Below are positions 38,676 through 49,215 of a DNA stretch of 64,000 nt, piece by piece. A program made the position numbers and the translations under genes. Source of the stretch: Flavobacterium arcticum (GTDB lineage Bacteria > Bacteroidota > Bacteroidia > Flavobacteriales > Flavobacteriaceae). The first letter of the stretch is position 1, and every line of letters begins with the position of its first letter. The stretch lies in NCBI RefSeq assembly GCF_003344925.1, contig NZ_CP031188.1, positions 618,501 to 682,500 on the forward strand, read 5' to 3'. The notes below the pieces were generated by a model, which was not told where the DNA came from, searched no databases, and saw only the letters and a list, made by a program, of their open reading frames with translations.

Positions 38676-38757
38676 TTTTACAGTTAGCAGTATTCAGCCT
38701 TAGTAATAAATTATATTACTTAACTGATAACTGCGACTGCGACTGAAAAACTAAAAT
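38676..38757. repeat. Short intergenic repeat with nested inverted repeats
   Basis: CAGTTAGCAGT (38681-38691) pairs, with one mismatch, with ACTGATAACTG (38723-38733). Inside, AGTAATA (38702-38708) pairs with TATTACT (38714-38720). It is followed by GCGACTGCGACTG, a short tandem. It resembles degenerate intergenic repeats seen in Flavobacterium genomes. Confidence 0.4.
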
Positions 38758-39618
38758 TTGAACACAAAAGATTACATATCACTACTAAATAAGCCTTACT
38801 CTTTAAACGAAAGGCAAACACAGGAACTGGAAAACATCCTATCAGAGTTTCCATACCTGCAAAGTGCGCGTGCCATTCATTTAAAAGGGCTCTATAATCA
38901 AGATAGTTTTCGTTATAATACAGAGGTAAAAAAAACGGCAGCTTTTACCGCCGATCGCTCAGTGCTTTTCGACTTTATCACATCTGAAAATTTTCAAAGT
39001 ATAGATAAAATACATTTTGAAAAAACAGAAAAAGCAATAACAGAGCTACCTGTAACAAAAAGCGAAGAGGTAAAGCCAGAAGTAAACAAACTAGAAGAGG
39101 CTATAAAACGCACAGTTGAAGAAGCCAATAATAATAGTACCACCACTGCAACACCTCAAGAAAAAATTGCAGCACCAAAAAATGAAGGTTCAGATCAAGT
39201 AATAGAAAAACTTGAAATCGGGAAACCAATATCGTTTACAAAAAACGAAACACATTCATTTTCAGAATGGTTACAACTCGCACAACTAAAACCCATAGTA
39301 CGAGAAGAAAACCCTACAGAAACAGAAAAGGAGTCAGGACTAGATACAAAGTTAGATATAATAGACCGCTTTATTGAATCGAATCCAAAAATAACACCCG
39401 TTAAAAACACTACATCAAGCCCTGTATCTACAAGTAATAATGACAGCAGTAACAGCAGCCTGATGACCGAAACACTTGCAAGAGTTTATCTGGAACAAAA
39501 AAAATACACAAAAGCAATACAAGCTTATGAAATTTTAATTTTGAAATATCCGGAAAAAAGTGTTTTCTTTGCAAACCGTATAGCAGATATTAAAATTTTA
39601 CAACAAAATAATAATTAA
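38758..39618 (+). CDS. TPR-like hypothetical protein
   Basis: A 286-aa protein starting with TTG (MNTKDYISLLNKPYSL); no early ATG is available. The N-terminal ~75 residues are helical. The middle (about 80-225) is low-complexity, Glu/Lys/Thr/Asn-rich. The C-terminus has a TPR-like helix pair (LARVYLEQKKYTKAIQAYEILILKYPEKSVFFANRIADIKIL). No signal peptide. Function not known. It stands between lptE and secG, 5 nt before secG, suggesting cotranscription with the Sec subunit. Confidence 0.72.
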   Translation: MNTKDYISLLNKPYSLNERQTQELENILSEFPYLQSARAIHLKGLYNQDSFRYNTEVKKTAAFTADRSVLFDFITSENFQSIDKIHFEKTEKAITELPVTKSEEVKPEVNKLEEAIKRTVEEANNNSTTTATPQEKIAAPKNEGSDQVIEKLEIGKPISFTKNETHSFSEWLQLAQLKPIVREENPTETEKESGLDTKLDIIDRFIESNPKITPVKNTTSSPVSTSNNDSSNSSLMTETLARVYLEQKKYTKAIQAYEILILKYPEKSVFFANRIADIKILQQNNN

Positions 39619-39623
39619 CCAAA

Positions 39624-39980
39624 ATGGAGTTTTCAATCTTTTTAATACTAATTACATTAGTAAGCTTTTTTCTTGTTGTGGTAATCATGGTACAAAACCC
39701 TAAAGGCGGTGGTCTATCATCTAGTTTCGGTGGATCTCAAGCAATGGGTGGCGTACAAAAAACCAATGATTTCCTAGATAAAGGTACATGGACACTTGCA
39801 ACAGTACTTATCGCACTTATATTGCTTTCTACACTTAGCTTTTCAGGAGGCTATGCAGGAGGTGACAGTAAACTTATAGATGAGACTGCTGTACCAAGCG
39901 CTACTACGCCTGCTCCTACAAGTACAGAACAAGGTGCTACTACACCTGCTGGCACTGAAGAGGGTACTCCACAGGAATAA
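39624..39980 (+). CDS. secG: Preprotein translocase subunit SecG
   Basis: A 118-aa membrane protein with two TM helices (about 3-22 and 52-75) joined by the family loop MVQNPKGGGLSSSFGG. The Thr/Pro/Ala-rich tail (about 90-118) is normal for Bacteroidota. It is the small subunit of SecYEG. It ends at a terminator before groS. Confidence 0.93.
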   Translation: MEFSIFLILITLVSFFLVVVIMVQNPKGGGLSSSFGGSQAMGGVQKTNDFLDKGTWTLATVLIALILLSTLSFSGGYAGGDSKLIDETAVPSATTPAPTSTEQGATTPAGTEEGTPQE

Positions 39981-40002
39981 AAATTACAACATACATACTA
40001 TT

Positions 40003-40037
40003 AAATGCCGGCAACTGACATGCTGGCATTTTTTTTT
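40003..40037 (+). terminator. Terminator of secG
   Basis: An 11-bp stem AAATGCCGGCA/TGCTGGCATTT (one G-U pair), 7-nt loop, T-run up to 40037. It separates groSL from the upstream cluster. Confidence 0.85.
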
Positions 40038-40060
40038 GTCCATACTGTCAGTTTACTGAA

Positions 40061-40077
40061 TTGGCATAGTTTCTGAA
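40061..40077 (+). promoter_or_regulatory. Candidate -24/-12 (sigma-54-like) element before groS
   Basis: TTGGCATAGTTTCTGAA resembles the sigma-54 consensus TTGGCACGnnnnTTGCW. The -24 GG-CA part is exact; the -12 GC reads GA. A TGTCA lies at 40046-40050. No TTG/TAnnTTTG housekeeping promoter is visible in the 80 nt after the secG terminator. It starts 58 nt before the groS ATG. Confidence 0.4.
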
Positions 40078-40118
40078 AAAACAGAAGCAACATTTAATAA
40101 CAATAAAAATAATATCAT

Positions 40119-40394
40119 ATGGCTTTAAACATTAAACCGCTTTCAGACCGTGTACTTATAGAACCGGTTGCTGCAGAAACACAAACTGCTTCGGGAATAT
40201 TTATTCCTGATACTGCAAAAGAAAAACCACAAAAAGGTATTGTAGTGGCCGTTGGTAACGGAACCAAAGACCACGACATGACTGTAAAAGTGGGCGATAC
40301 TGTGCTATACGGCAAGTATGCAGGAACTGAACTTAAATTTGAAGGTAAAGATTACCTAATAATGAAAGAAGAAGAAATTTTCGCAGTACTATAA
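40119..40394 (+). CDS. groS: Co-chaperonin GroES
   Basis: A 91-aa 10-kDa co-chaperonin. Begins [18 protein letters not shown], then the mobile-loop region [21 protein letters not shown] and C-terminal [23 protein letters not shown]. Forms the heptameric lid on GroEL. groL follows 36 nt later. The HrcA operator CIRCE (TTAGCACTC-N9-GAGTGCTAA) is absent upstream. Confidence 0.98.
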   Translation: MALNIKPLSDRVLIEPVAAETQTASGIFIPDTAKEKPQKGIVVAVGNGTKDHDMTVKVGDTVLYGKYAGTELKFEGKDYLIMKEEEIFAVL

Positions 40395-40412
40395 ATTGAG
40401 TTTAATAATTGA

Positions 40413-42062
<1,650 letters not shown>

Positions 42063-42082
42063 TAGCATTATAAAAATTCAAT

Positions 42083-42117
42083 AAAAAGCTGCTCTATAAT
42101 AGAGCAGCTTTTTTTGT
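42083..42117 (+). terminator. Terminator of groSL
   Basis: A 13-bp stem (42083-42095 with 42101-42113) around ATAAT, then T-run. Confidence 0.9.
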
Positions 42118-42197
42118 TAAAAAAAATAAATTTCGCAAAACATATATCACAATAATCCTATTTTAGCGTTATAATTACCCAACAATTAATTACTTTA

Positions 42198-44576
42198 ATG
42201 AAACATCTTTTATCACACAAAATTGTGCTGCTTTTTTTGGTATTAATAAGCAATAACTTAATTGCACAAACGACCAAAAAAGATGAGATTGCTAAAAAAC
42301 TAACCGACTATTTTTTTCTCGAAAGAGAGAACATTCATGTACACTTTGATAAAGATGTTTTCCTAACCGATGAATCGGTATGGTTTAAAGGCTATACCTA
42401 CCACAGAAAAAACAACACACCTTTTTTTGCCTGCGTAAATATTTTTGCCACACTTATAGATAACGAAGGTAATGTTATAGAAAGTCAGTTACTTTATGGT
42501 AATATGGGAACTTTTTCGGGTAGTTTTAAATTAAACGATTCTATGAAGTCAGGACGATATTATGTTCAGTTTTATACCAACTGGATGAATAACTTTACCG
42601 AAGACGAATCGTTTGTAGGCGAAATAACTGTTGTCAACAAAAACATTAACCCTTCCCTATTTAATACTCCTAACTATTCGAAAGTAAATATAGATTTACA
42701 CCCTGAAGGCGGTACATTGGTAGAAGGAATTAACAACAATATAGGTATAAGTATAACCGACTGTAATGATAAACCCATACCTAACGCAAAGGCAATATTA
42801 GTAAATGGCAATGATGAAGCAGGGAAAGAACTTAACCTAAATAAACAAGGCTACGGTAAATTTAACCTTACTCCAGATAGAACCAAAAAATATAAAGTTA
42901 TCACTACAATAGAGGGTAAAGAATATGAACAAACAATACCACCAGCACAGCTAAAAGGAGTTTCTTTAGAGATAAACAGCTATACCGTACCCGACAAAAC
43001 CATTATTAAAACAAGTATTAACCCATTAATGCAAACGTCATTATCAGGTAAACCATTATACTTAGTAATACACAAAGATGAAAAGGCTATAATTACAGAG
43101 ATTGACTTTAAACATCAAGTTTTAGAGCAGACAGTAGTCATGAGTAACTTAGACTTATTCGAGGGGTTAAACACCATACGTATATTAGATAACGAGTTAA
43201 ATGAACTTGCCGAAAGGGTTATGTATATCTATCCAAAATTAACAGTAAATGTAGAGGTTCGAACAAAGCCTAAAGAGACAGATGGAAAAATAGAATTAAG
43301 TGGCAAAGTAAACTATGCTAACATGAACTTAAGCATATCTATGTTGCCAGCCAATACTGTTACTATAAAAGAGCATAACGATATTTATAACTCGCTACTT
43401 ATAGCTCCTTATATAGAATATCATAAAACATTCGAAACAAAAGCCTATTTAAATACTATTTCTCGAAAGAATCAATATGAGTTAGATTTGTTCTTACTCA
43501 ACCAAAATAGTAAATACAAGTGGAGAAATATTAAAAATAATCCGCCTAAAAGCAATCACACGTTCGATATTGGACTTTCACTAAAAGGAACAATAAACAA
43601 TAGCGGCAATCTTAAAAAGTATAAAGTAAAGGTAACTTCATTTGAAGGAATGATAGATGAAACTGTAGACATCAATAAAGAAAATGAGTTTTATTTAGAT
43701 AACCTTATCCTTGCCGATTCTATTAAACTTGATTTTTTCTTAGTAAAAGACGACACCAAAAAGCAAGTAAAACTTTACCCTCAGCTTTTTAATATTAATA
43801 GAGTATATAATAAGCAATATAACCCTAAAGCTACTGAATGCAGTATAACTGAAAATAATAATACTATCTCAGATCTACCTGAACTACCCGACCATATAGA
43901 TATCAATACTATAGTTCTCGATGAAGTAGAACTAAAAGGCACAACTAATAAACTAAAGTATCAAAAAGCTTTTGGCAACTCACAATTAAGAGGATACAAA
44001 ATAGGTGATGATGAAAGAAAGAGTTTCTTTTATATATTAGACCTCATCCGCTATCATGGCTTTAATGTGGAAACAAGTAATGGTACTGTAAGTATTACGG
44101 GGCGTACAATTAATACTATAAACGGACAAGCAACCACCCCAATGATATATATAGATAATATGCAAGTACTTAGTTTTGACATATTATGGAATATGCAAAC
44201 CGAAGATATTGATGAGTTTTATGTAAATCAGCATGCTGTAGTACCCTCTGTAAATAACAGAATGGGAATTATAAGGATATATATGAGAAAAGACTATTCG
44301 AGTAAGGCAAAAAACAATTCGCCTGCATCCTTTTTAGTAAAAAATGGTTTTAAACGTATTACTCCTTTTAAAAATAACATATACCTATCAACTGCTACTA
44401 AGGGTTTTGAAAACTTTGGTGTAATAGACTGGGAGCCGCTCATCACTACAGATGAAAAGGGAGGCTTTAAATTAGAACTCCCACACACAGGACAGAATAG
44501 TATAAAATTATTAATAGAAGGTATTAGTCCTGATGGTAAACTAATATCTGAAATAAAAACCATAAACCTTAACTAA
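42198..44576 (+). CDS. Outer-membrane-associated MG2/plug-like protein
   Basis: A 792-aa protein with a signal peptide (to about residue 24, LIAQ). The N-terminal part has the macroglobulin MG2-like pattern seen in large Bacteroidota envelope proteins (ENIHVHFDKDVFLTDESVWFKGY; SGRYYVQFYTNWMN). Near 630-700 comes a TonB-receptor plug-like segment (MIYIDNMQVLSFDILWNMQTEDIDEFYV...GIIRIYMRKDY). No beta-barrel follows; the end is a short beta domain. Such proteins are usually annotated as hypothetical or plug-domain proteins. Function unknown. It ends inside a long palindromic terminator shared with the porin gene. Confidence 0.7.
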   Translation: MKHLLSHKIVLLFLVLISNNLIAQTTKKDEIAKKLTDYFFLERENIHVHFDKDVFLTDESVWFKGYTYHRKNNTPFFACVNIFATLIDNEGNVIESQLLYGNMGTFSGSFKLNDSMKSGRYYVQFYTNWMNNFTEDESFVGEITVVNKNINPSLFNTPNYSKVNIDLHPEGGTLVEGINNNIGISITDCNDKPIPNAKAILVNGNDEAGKELNLNKQGYGKFNLTPDRTKKYKVITTIEGKEYEQTIPPAQLKGVSLEINSYTVPDKTIIKTSINPLMQTSLSGKPLYLVIHKDEKAIITEIDFKHQVLEQTVVMSNLDLFEGLNTIRILDNELNELAERVMYIYPKLTVNVEVRTKPKETDGKIELSGKVNYANMNLSISMLPANTVTIKEHNDIYNSLLIAPYIEYHKTFETKAYLNTISRKNQYELDLFLLNQNSKYKWRNIKNNPPKSNHTFDIGLSLKGTINNSGNLKKYKVKVTSFEGMIDETVDINKENEFYLDNLILADSIKLDFFLVKDDTKKQVKLYPQLFNINRVYNKQYNPKATECSITENNNTISDLPELPDHIDINTIVLDEVELKGTTNKLKYQKAFGNSQLRGYKIGDDERKSFFYILDLIRYHGFNVETSNGTVSITGRTINTINGQATTPMIYIDNMQVLSFDILWNMQTEDIDEFYVNQHAVVPSVNNRMGIIRIYMRKDYSSKAKNNSPASFLVKNGFKRITPFKNNIYLSTATKGFENFGVIDWEPLITTDEKGGFKLELPHTGQNSIKLLIEGISPDGKLISEIKTINLN

Positions 44577-44619
44577 ACAAAAAGCCCCACTATGTGGGGC
44601 TTTTTGTTTAGTTAAGGTT
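44565..44619. terminator. Long bidirectional terminator (26-bp perfect stem)
   Basis: Arms 44565-44590 and 44594-44619 pair perfectly around a TAT loop. The left arm includes the last codons of the MG2/plug-like gene; the right arm ends at the stop of the porin gene. AGCCCCAC/GTGGGGCT at the loop, with T-runs on each strand. Confidence 0.9.
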
Positions 44620-45931
44620 AGTTAAAAAACACTTGATATTGTGCTACTATAGCTCCTCGCCTATTTGTTTTGTCTTTAGCCATGTTATATACAGGTCGGC
44701 TTTGATAAGCTATTGTAAATTTAGAGGCATGCCCTGCCAAAAGCCAATTAACCCCTATATCAAAAAAATCCATTGGGTCGTTTAACCCATCATAATTGGT
44801 ATGTTGTAGTGAAGCATACGGCAGCAAAGTAGTATTACCTATAAGATTGTCTTTAAATTTATATCCTGCTTGCAAATAAAATATTGTACCCGTACCATAC
44901 ATCGGGAAACCATTACCACTACCATTAAGTACATCTGGATTATTATTCCCGTTAGTAGGATTCATTACGGCAGCGTTACGCAGGTAATTTTTACCGAAAT
45001 CATAGTGTGTTATAGTACTATATACACTCACTGCTTGCCCATTTGTTCCTACAGGGGCATCATAAAAAACATCGGCAGCAAGATGCACCATATTACTCAT
45101 AATAGTATCATTGGTCGTATTTAAACGCCACATAGCATCTTTTTGATACACAAATCCCGCCCCTACATTAAATACTTTTTTCTTTCCTAAATAAGTGCCT
45201 GCATTATAGGGCGTCATATTCGATTCTTTATCTTTAAATTGGTACTGAAAATAACCATTCCATTGCATCTCTGGCGGGTTGGATGAAAAACTGGCTACAT
45301 CCTCTGAAATCGTAGGGTTGTAATTTGACGATTTTTTAATATCCATAGGCTGTGCCATAGATATACGATAATCGAACCTACCAAATTTACCTTTTGCAAA
45401 AACAGATAATTTTCTAAGAAACTGATCCGTTACATCATTAGTACTTTGCAAAAATAAAGGAGCATCAACACCCAATATAGATCCTGTAGATGCCGATGAA
45501 AATCGAGAAAGTCCACTCCAAGCTGAAAGCCCCATACCCATAGATAATTTATCTTTATCTATAGCATATTCGCCATAAACATCATGTACAAAAAAGCCTG
45601 TTTTCCTTTCGGATATTGCATTAAAATTATTTTCACCAAACTGTCCGTAAGCAAAAACCCTATCCGTAAGCTGCCCGTACATTTGTATTCTATAACGACG
45701 TATACCAATATCAGTGCCGCTACTACGCTCTACATCATTTATAGTAGTACCTGGGTTATATTGCATATTTCTTAGCCATGCTTGGGTAAGAAAGGTAAAC
45801 TTAACATAGTTACTACCATCTTCGTTAAGGTATAATTTTCTGTCTTTAAAAATTTCTTGTGCTTTAGTAATTTGTGTTGACAATAAGATCATTAGTCCGC
45901 TAATGGCTAATACTATTCTAATTTTCTTCAT
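44618..45931 (-). CDS. Porin-like outer-membrane protein
   Basis: A 437-aa protein with a signal peptide (MKKIRIVLAISGLMILLSTQITKA). The rest is alternating beta strands with aromatic girdles and a C-terminal aromatic-ending strand (AIVAQYQVFFN), as in an outer-membrane barrel. RRYRIQMYGQLTDRVFAYGQFGENNF resembles phosphate-selective porin (OprO/P-like) proteins. The substrate is not clear. It has its own terminator on each side, so it is separate from the HMA/TonB cluster upstream. Confidence 0.75.
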   Translation of the reverse strand: MKKIRIVLAISGLMILLSTQITKAQEIFKDRKLYLNEDGSNYVKFTFLTQAWLRNMQYNPGTTINDVERSSGTDIGIRRYRIQMYGQLTDRVFAYGQFGENNFNAISERKTGFFVHDVYGEYAIDKDKLSMGMGLSAWSGLSRFSSASTGSILGVDAPLFLQSTNDVTDQFLRKLSVFAKGKFGRFDYRISMAQPMDIKKSSNYNPTISEDVASFSSNPPEMQWNGYFQYQFKDKESNMTPYNAGTYLGKKKVFNVGAGFVYQKDAMWRLNTTNDTIMSNMVHLAADVFYDAPVGTNGQAVSVYSTITHYDFGKNYLRNAAVMNPTNGNNNPDVLNGSGNGFPMYGTGTIFYLQAGYKFKDNLIGNTTLLPYASLQHTNYDGLNDPMDFFDIGVNWLLAGHASKFTIAYQSRPVYNMAKDKTNRRGAIVAQYQVFFN

Positions 45932-46001
45932 TCTTTAATTATTTGACTTTTGTTTCTTCTTAGAAAAACAAGATACCCTAAAACTAAACATATCATAAAA
46001 A

Positions 46002-46021
46002 AGCCTCCAATATTGGAGGCT
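46002..46021 (-). terminator. Terminator of the HYC-TonB receptor-HMA cluster
   Basis: Palindrome AGCCTCCAATATTGGAGGCT, 21 nt past the HMA gene stop. A-run 45997-46002 gives a T-tract on the minus strand. Confidence 0.85.
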
Positions 46022-46042
46022 CTTTATTGCATATATATATTT

Positions 46043-46384
46043 TTATCCTCTGTTGTACTGGCAGCACTCATGTAGCCCCTCATAATCTACATCTTCTGCT
46101 TTAACAGTGTCAGTATCATGTCCTGTTTTGGCTATAGCTTTACGCACATCATCTACATTACATTTATTCTCATCAATAATAAGATGAAGGTCTTGATGGT
46201 CAGCATGCCATGCAGCATATTTAACGCCTGAAACACCAAAAGCAGCTTTCTCTATACGTTTTTTACACATCTCACAATTGCCCTTAGCTCCTATTTCATA
46301 TTTGGCATTCTTTTTCTTTTTTTCTTGTGCCTGCATTGTTACCCCCATTAGCATAACGAGCATTACTAAAAATATTTTTTTCAT
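46043..46384 (-). CDS. Periplasmic heavy-metal-associated (HMA) domain protein
   Basis: A 113-aa protein with a signal peptide (MKKIFLVMLVMLMGVTMQAQ) and one HMA ferredoxin-like domain. The metal motif is GNCEMCKKRIEKAA (Cys37, Cys40), and the end carries another CC (HECCQYNRG). HMA domains bind Cu(I) or similar ions, so it is a candidate exported metal chaperone. It lies 50 nt after a TonB receptor gene and ends the operon. Confidence 0.85.
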   Translation of the reverse strand: MKKIFLVMLVMLMGVTMQAQEKKKKNAKYEIGAKGNCEMCKKRIEKAAFGVSGVKYAAWHADHQDLHLIIDENKCNVDDVRKAIAKTGHDTDTVKAEDVDYEGLHECCQYNRG

Positions 46385-46434
46385 GGTATGTTGATTAAAA
46401 GATTTTAAATATATAAAATTTATAATTGACTGTA

Positions 46435-48672
46435 TTACTTTATTTTGAATCGTAATCCTGCATAATACATTTGACCAAAAATTGGTGCATATACTATAGA
46501 GGTATCAAAATATGAACCAAAAGGGTCATTAGCTCCTAAAATAGCTTTATCCTGACGGTAGTTACCTATATTCTCTCCACCTACATATACCTCAAAAACA
46601 CTTGAAAAAGTACGCGTTATCTGTGCATTCATTAACGAAAAAGACGGAGAATAATTGCCCATTTGTTCCTGGGCAGGGTTACTGCCTGTGTAAGGCAAAC
46701 GTTGTTTCCCTAGCAAGTTATACGTAAAATCAAACTTCCACTGCTTGCCACCTTCTATTATATGGGTTTCATAACCTACATTAGTAAAAAATCTATGCTT
46801 TGCCTGCAATGGCATTTCGGCAGTACCAGAGGTATAATCTGTTGTTACATCATAGTATTTATAAGCCGTACGAATATTAAAATGATGTGTAATTTCGTAA
46901 TTAAGTTCTAACTGTAAGCTATTAGCAGACGATGCTCCTTCAAGATTATAGAACTGTACTTGTTGCGGAGAAGCATATACATCTACTACTGCACGGTTTT
47001 GAAAATCTGTTCTATAAAAATCAACTACAACTTCAGTGTTTTTATTAAACAATGTAAAGCCTTGCATAAAGCTCACACCATAGTTCCAAGCAATTTCTGG
47101 ATCAAGACCATATACTTTTCCTCCGCTATTTAAGATATTCATTTGACGTGAGCTACCAAAATAGGCTTGATTTTCAGCATATATATTAGCTGCTCGCTTT
47201 CCTCTACCTGCCGAAGCACGTAACACAGCTTTGTTCCATGGGTTGTAACGTAAGTGCATTCTTGGAGTAAAGAATGCTCCTAAACGATTGTGTACATCAA
47301 AACGACCTCCTGTTACTATGCTAAAGTTATCAGTATTATCATACGTATATTCAAAAAATGCACCTACAGAATTATCTATCCTGCCTACGTCTGTAGTGTT
47401 CACAAACTCATCATACTTGTCATACGTAAAATTAATACCTGTAGAAAATTTATTAAGGGTGTTACTTATGATAGAGCTAAAAATCAGATTAGAATAAAAA
47501 CTTTTCTGATCGATATCATACTGATTTAAACCAAAGTAAGAATCTTGTTTGTGCCAGTTATAAGCCGTTTGTAATCCTACACTCTGAAAAGGCATATCTG
47601 GAAACACATATCCTAGTTTAGCCGAAAGATCTAACTTATCGGTATTAATTTCAGATCCCCAGTAGTTGGTCGTCAATTTATCTCTATCAGGGTCAAAGTC
47701 AAGTTGTCCTGTTTGTTTCTCATCACGCATATAGCGAGCGTTTATAAAACTTACCCAACCTTTCTCAGCATCGACATATTGCCAACGGTTCATTACGTTT
47801 ACCTGTTTTGCTAGTGGATTATCTAAAAACCCATCATTATTCATATCGTTTTTGGTTACACGAGTGTTACCATGTACAAAAAGACTACTACTCCATTTGT
47901 CTGACACTTTTTTATTAAAGTGCGTATTCAATTCAAATCGTCCACCTGTAGAACCATAAGCATTCACGAAAAACGGAATATCGTTTACAGGTTTAATAAG
48001 TTCATAGTTTATTTGCCCTGATATGCTTTCATAACCATTAACCACAGGACCTGCTCCTTTGGTTATCTGAATACTCTCTACCCAAGTACCTGGCACAAAA
48101 GAAAGCCCATAGGCTTGCGATGCTCCACGTACAGCAGGTATGTTTTCTTCGCTAATTACTAAATAAGGACTGGTAAGCCCTAACATTTTTATTTGACGTG
48201 TACCTGTAAGTGCATCCGAAAAATTCACATCTATAGAAGGGTTCGTTTCAAAGCTTTCTGCTATATTACAACAAGCAGCCTTTAATAGCTCTTTACTCCC
48301 CATAGTAGATATATTAGCCGTTTTTACATACGACCGCTCTAAACTTTTTCTGTTTTTCGTTACCTCTACTTCATCTAGTTCCTTACCAGTTGAAGACTTC
48401 ATAGTATAGGTTATATAATCGGGCGAAGTTACACTTAGTGTGTCAGTAGTAAAACCAATATAACTTATTACAAGTTGTGTATAATCTGGTTTATAAGGCA
48501 GTGTAAAAGTACCGTCCTCTATAGTTGATGTTCCAATAGTAGTATTAAGCCAGTACAAACTTGCTCCTGGCAGCGGTAGTTTTTGATCGTCGAGTATTTT
48601 CCCGCTAATGGTTTCTTGTGCTTGTGTAAAAGCAACAGTAAATAAAAATAATGTTAATAATATTTTACGCAT
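46435..48672 (-). CDS. TonB-dependent receptor with Cys pair in the plug, metal-type cluster
   Basis: A 745-aa outer-membrane receptor: signal peptide (MRKILLTLFLFTVAFTQAQ), a carboxypeptidase-regulatory-like repeat (about 20-95), a plug (about 105-235) and a barrel ending in a terminal aromatic strand (MYYAGLRFKIK). The plug has KAACCNIAESF (Cys134-Cys135). The frame extends to a codon 12 residues upstream, but the signal peptide fixes the start at 48672. The neighbours (HYC_CC_PP protein upstream, HMA protein downstream) suggest metal uptake, perhaps copper; this is inference. Confidence 0.88.
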   Translation of the reverse strand: MRKILLTLFLFTVAFTQAQETISGKILDDQKLPLPGASLYWLNTTIGTSTIEDGTFTLPYKPDYTQLVISYIGFTTDTLSVTSPDYITYTMKSSTGKELDEVEVTKNRKSLERSYVKTANISTMGSKELLKAACCNIAESFETNPSIDVNFSDALTGTRQIKMLGLTSPYLVISEENIPAVRGASQAYGLSFVPGTWVESIQITKGAGPVVNGYESISGQINYELIKPVNDIPFFVNAYGSTGGRFELNTHFNKKVSDKWSSSLFVHGNTRVTKNDMNNDGFLDNPLAKQVNVMNRWQYVDAEKGWVSFINARYMRDEKQTGQLDFDPDRDKLTTNYWGSEINTDKLDLSAKLGYVFPDMPFQSVGLQTAYNWHKQDSYFGLNQYDIDQKSFYSNLIFSSIISNTLNKFSTGINFTYDKYDEFVNTTDVGRIDNSVGAFFEYTYDNTDNFSIVTGGRFDVHNRLGAFFTPRMHLRYNPWNKAVLRASAGRGKRAANIYAENQAYFGSSRQMNILNSGGKVYGLDPEIAWNYGVSFMQGFTLFNKNTEVVVDFYRTDFQNRAVVDVYASPQQVQFYNLEGASSANSLQLELNYEITHHFNIRTAYKYYDVTTDYTSGTAEMPLQAKHRFFTNVGYETHIIEGGKQWKFDFTYNLLGKQRLPYTGSNPAQEQMGNYSPSFSLMNAQITRTFSSVFEVYVGGENIGNYRQDKAILGANDPFGSYFDTSIVYAPIFGQMYYAGLRFKIK

Positions 48673-48735
48673 ATATAATAGTATAATGTTAATAATAATT
48701 TGTTCCACAATGTGGATAAAAGATTACAACATTAC

Positions 48736-49161
48736 TTAGGCATATAGAGTATAGCGACAATAGAGTTTAAAGAGTGGTGGCGCATTAGACTCGCAATAAA
48801 AAGCAGGTATTTGCTTTTTTACTATAGGAGCTTCGCCATAAAACTGAATAGGTTTCCATTCAGGTATCATATAAAAACCAGCAAGATCTAACTGTAACGA
48901 TTTTACAATAATAAGATTATCTGCCTTATTTTTAAATTTTACAAGATCGTTCTTGCAACAATTTTCATGATTATCTGTAGCTAAGGCACAACATGTTTTT
49001 GCTTCTTCTGCATGGTGGTCATTACATGGTTCTTGAATTTTATATGCAAAAGAAACTTCTGAAACCTGACCTTCACAATAATGCACATTAAGTGCCAACC
49101 CCATATTGGCAACCAATATAAGGAAGGATAAAATAAAACTTATGTGCTTTTTTAATTGCAT
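48736..49161 (-). CDS. HYC_CC_PP family protein
   Basis: A 141-aa exported protein with an N-terminal hydrophobic segment and the landmarks that name the family: HYC (LNVHYCEGQ), CC pairs (KTCCALATD, ENCCKN) and PP near the end (SNAPPLFK). The many Cys and His suggest metal binding. The TTG at 49170 is the end of a -7 box (TAATTTTG), so the ATG at 49161 (MQLKKH) is taken as the start. First gene of the cluster with the TonB receptor and HMA protein. Confidence 0.82.
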   Translation of the reverse strand: MQLKKHISFILSFLILVANMGLALNVHYCEGQVSEVSFAYKIQEPCNDHHAEEAKTCCALATDNHENCCKNDLVKFKNKADNLIIVKSLQLDLAGFYMIPEWKPIQFYGEAPIVKKQIPAFYCESNAPPLFKLYCRYTLYA

Positions 49162-49167
49162 TGTACG

Positions 49168-49175
49168 CAAAATTA
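49168..49175 (-). promoter_or_regulatory. -7 box of the HYC-TonB receptor-HMA operon
   Basis: Minus-strand TAATTTTG, exact to TAnnTTTG, 6 nt before the ATG at 49161. It explains the false TTG start. Confidence 0.45.
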
Positions 49176-49215
49176 AATATTTACAACGTATATAACTGTT
49201 ATTTATGTTAAAAAT

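Noticed and set aside
40038..40118. CIRCE/HrcA operator before groS
   Set aside because: No TTAGCACTC-N9-GAGTGCTAA or near match is present.
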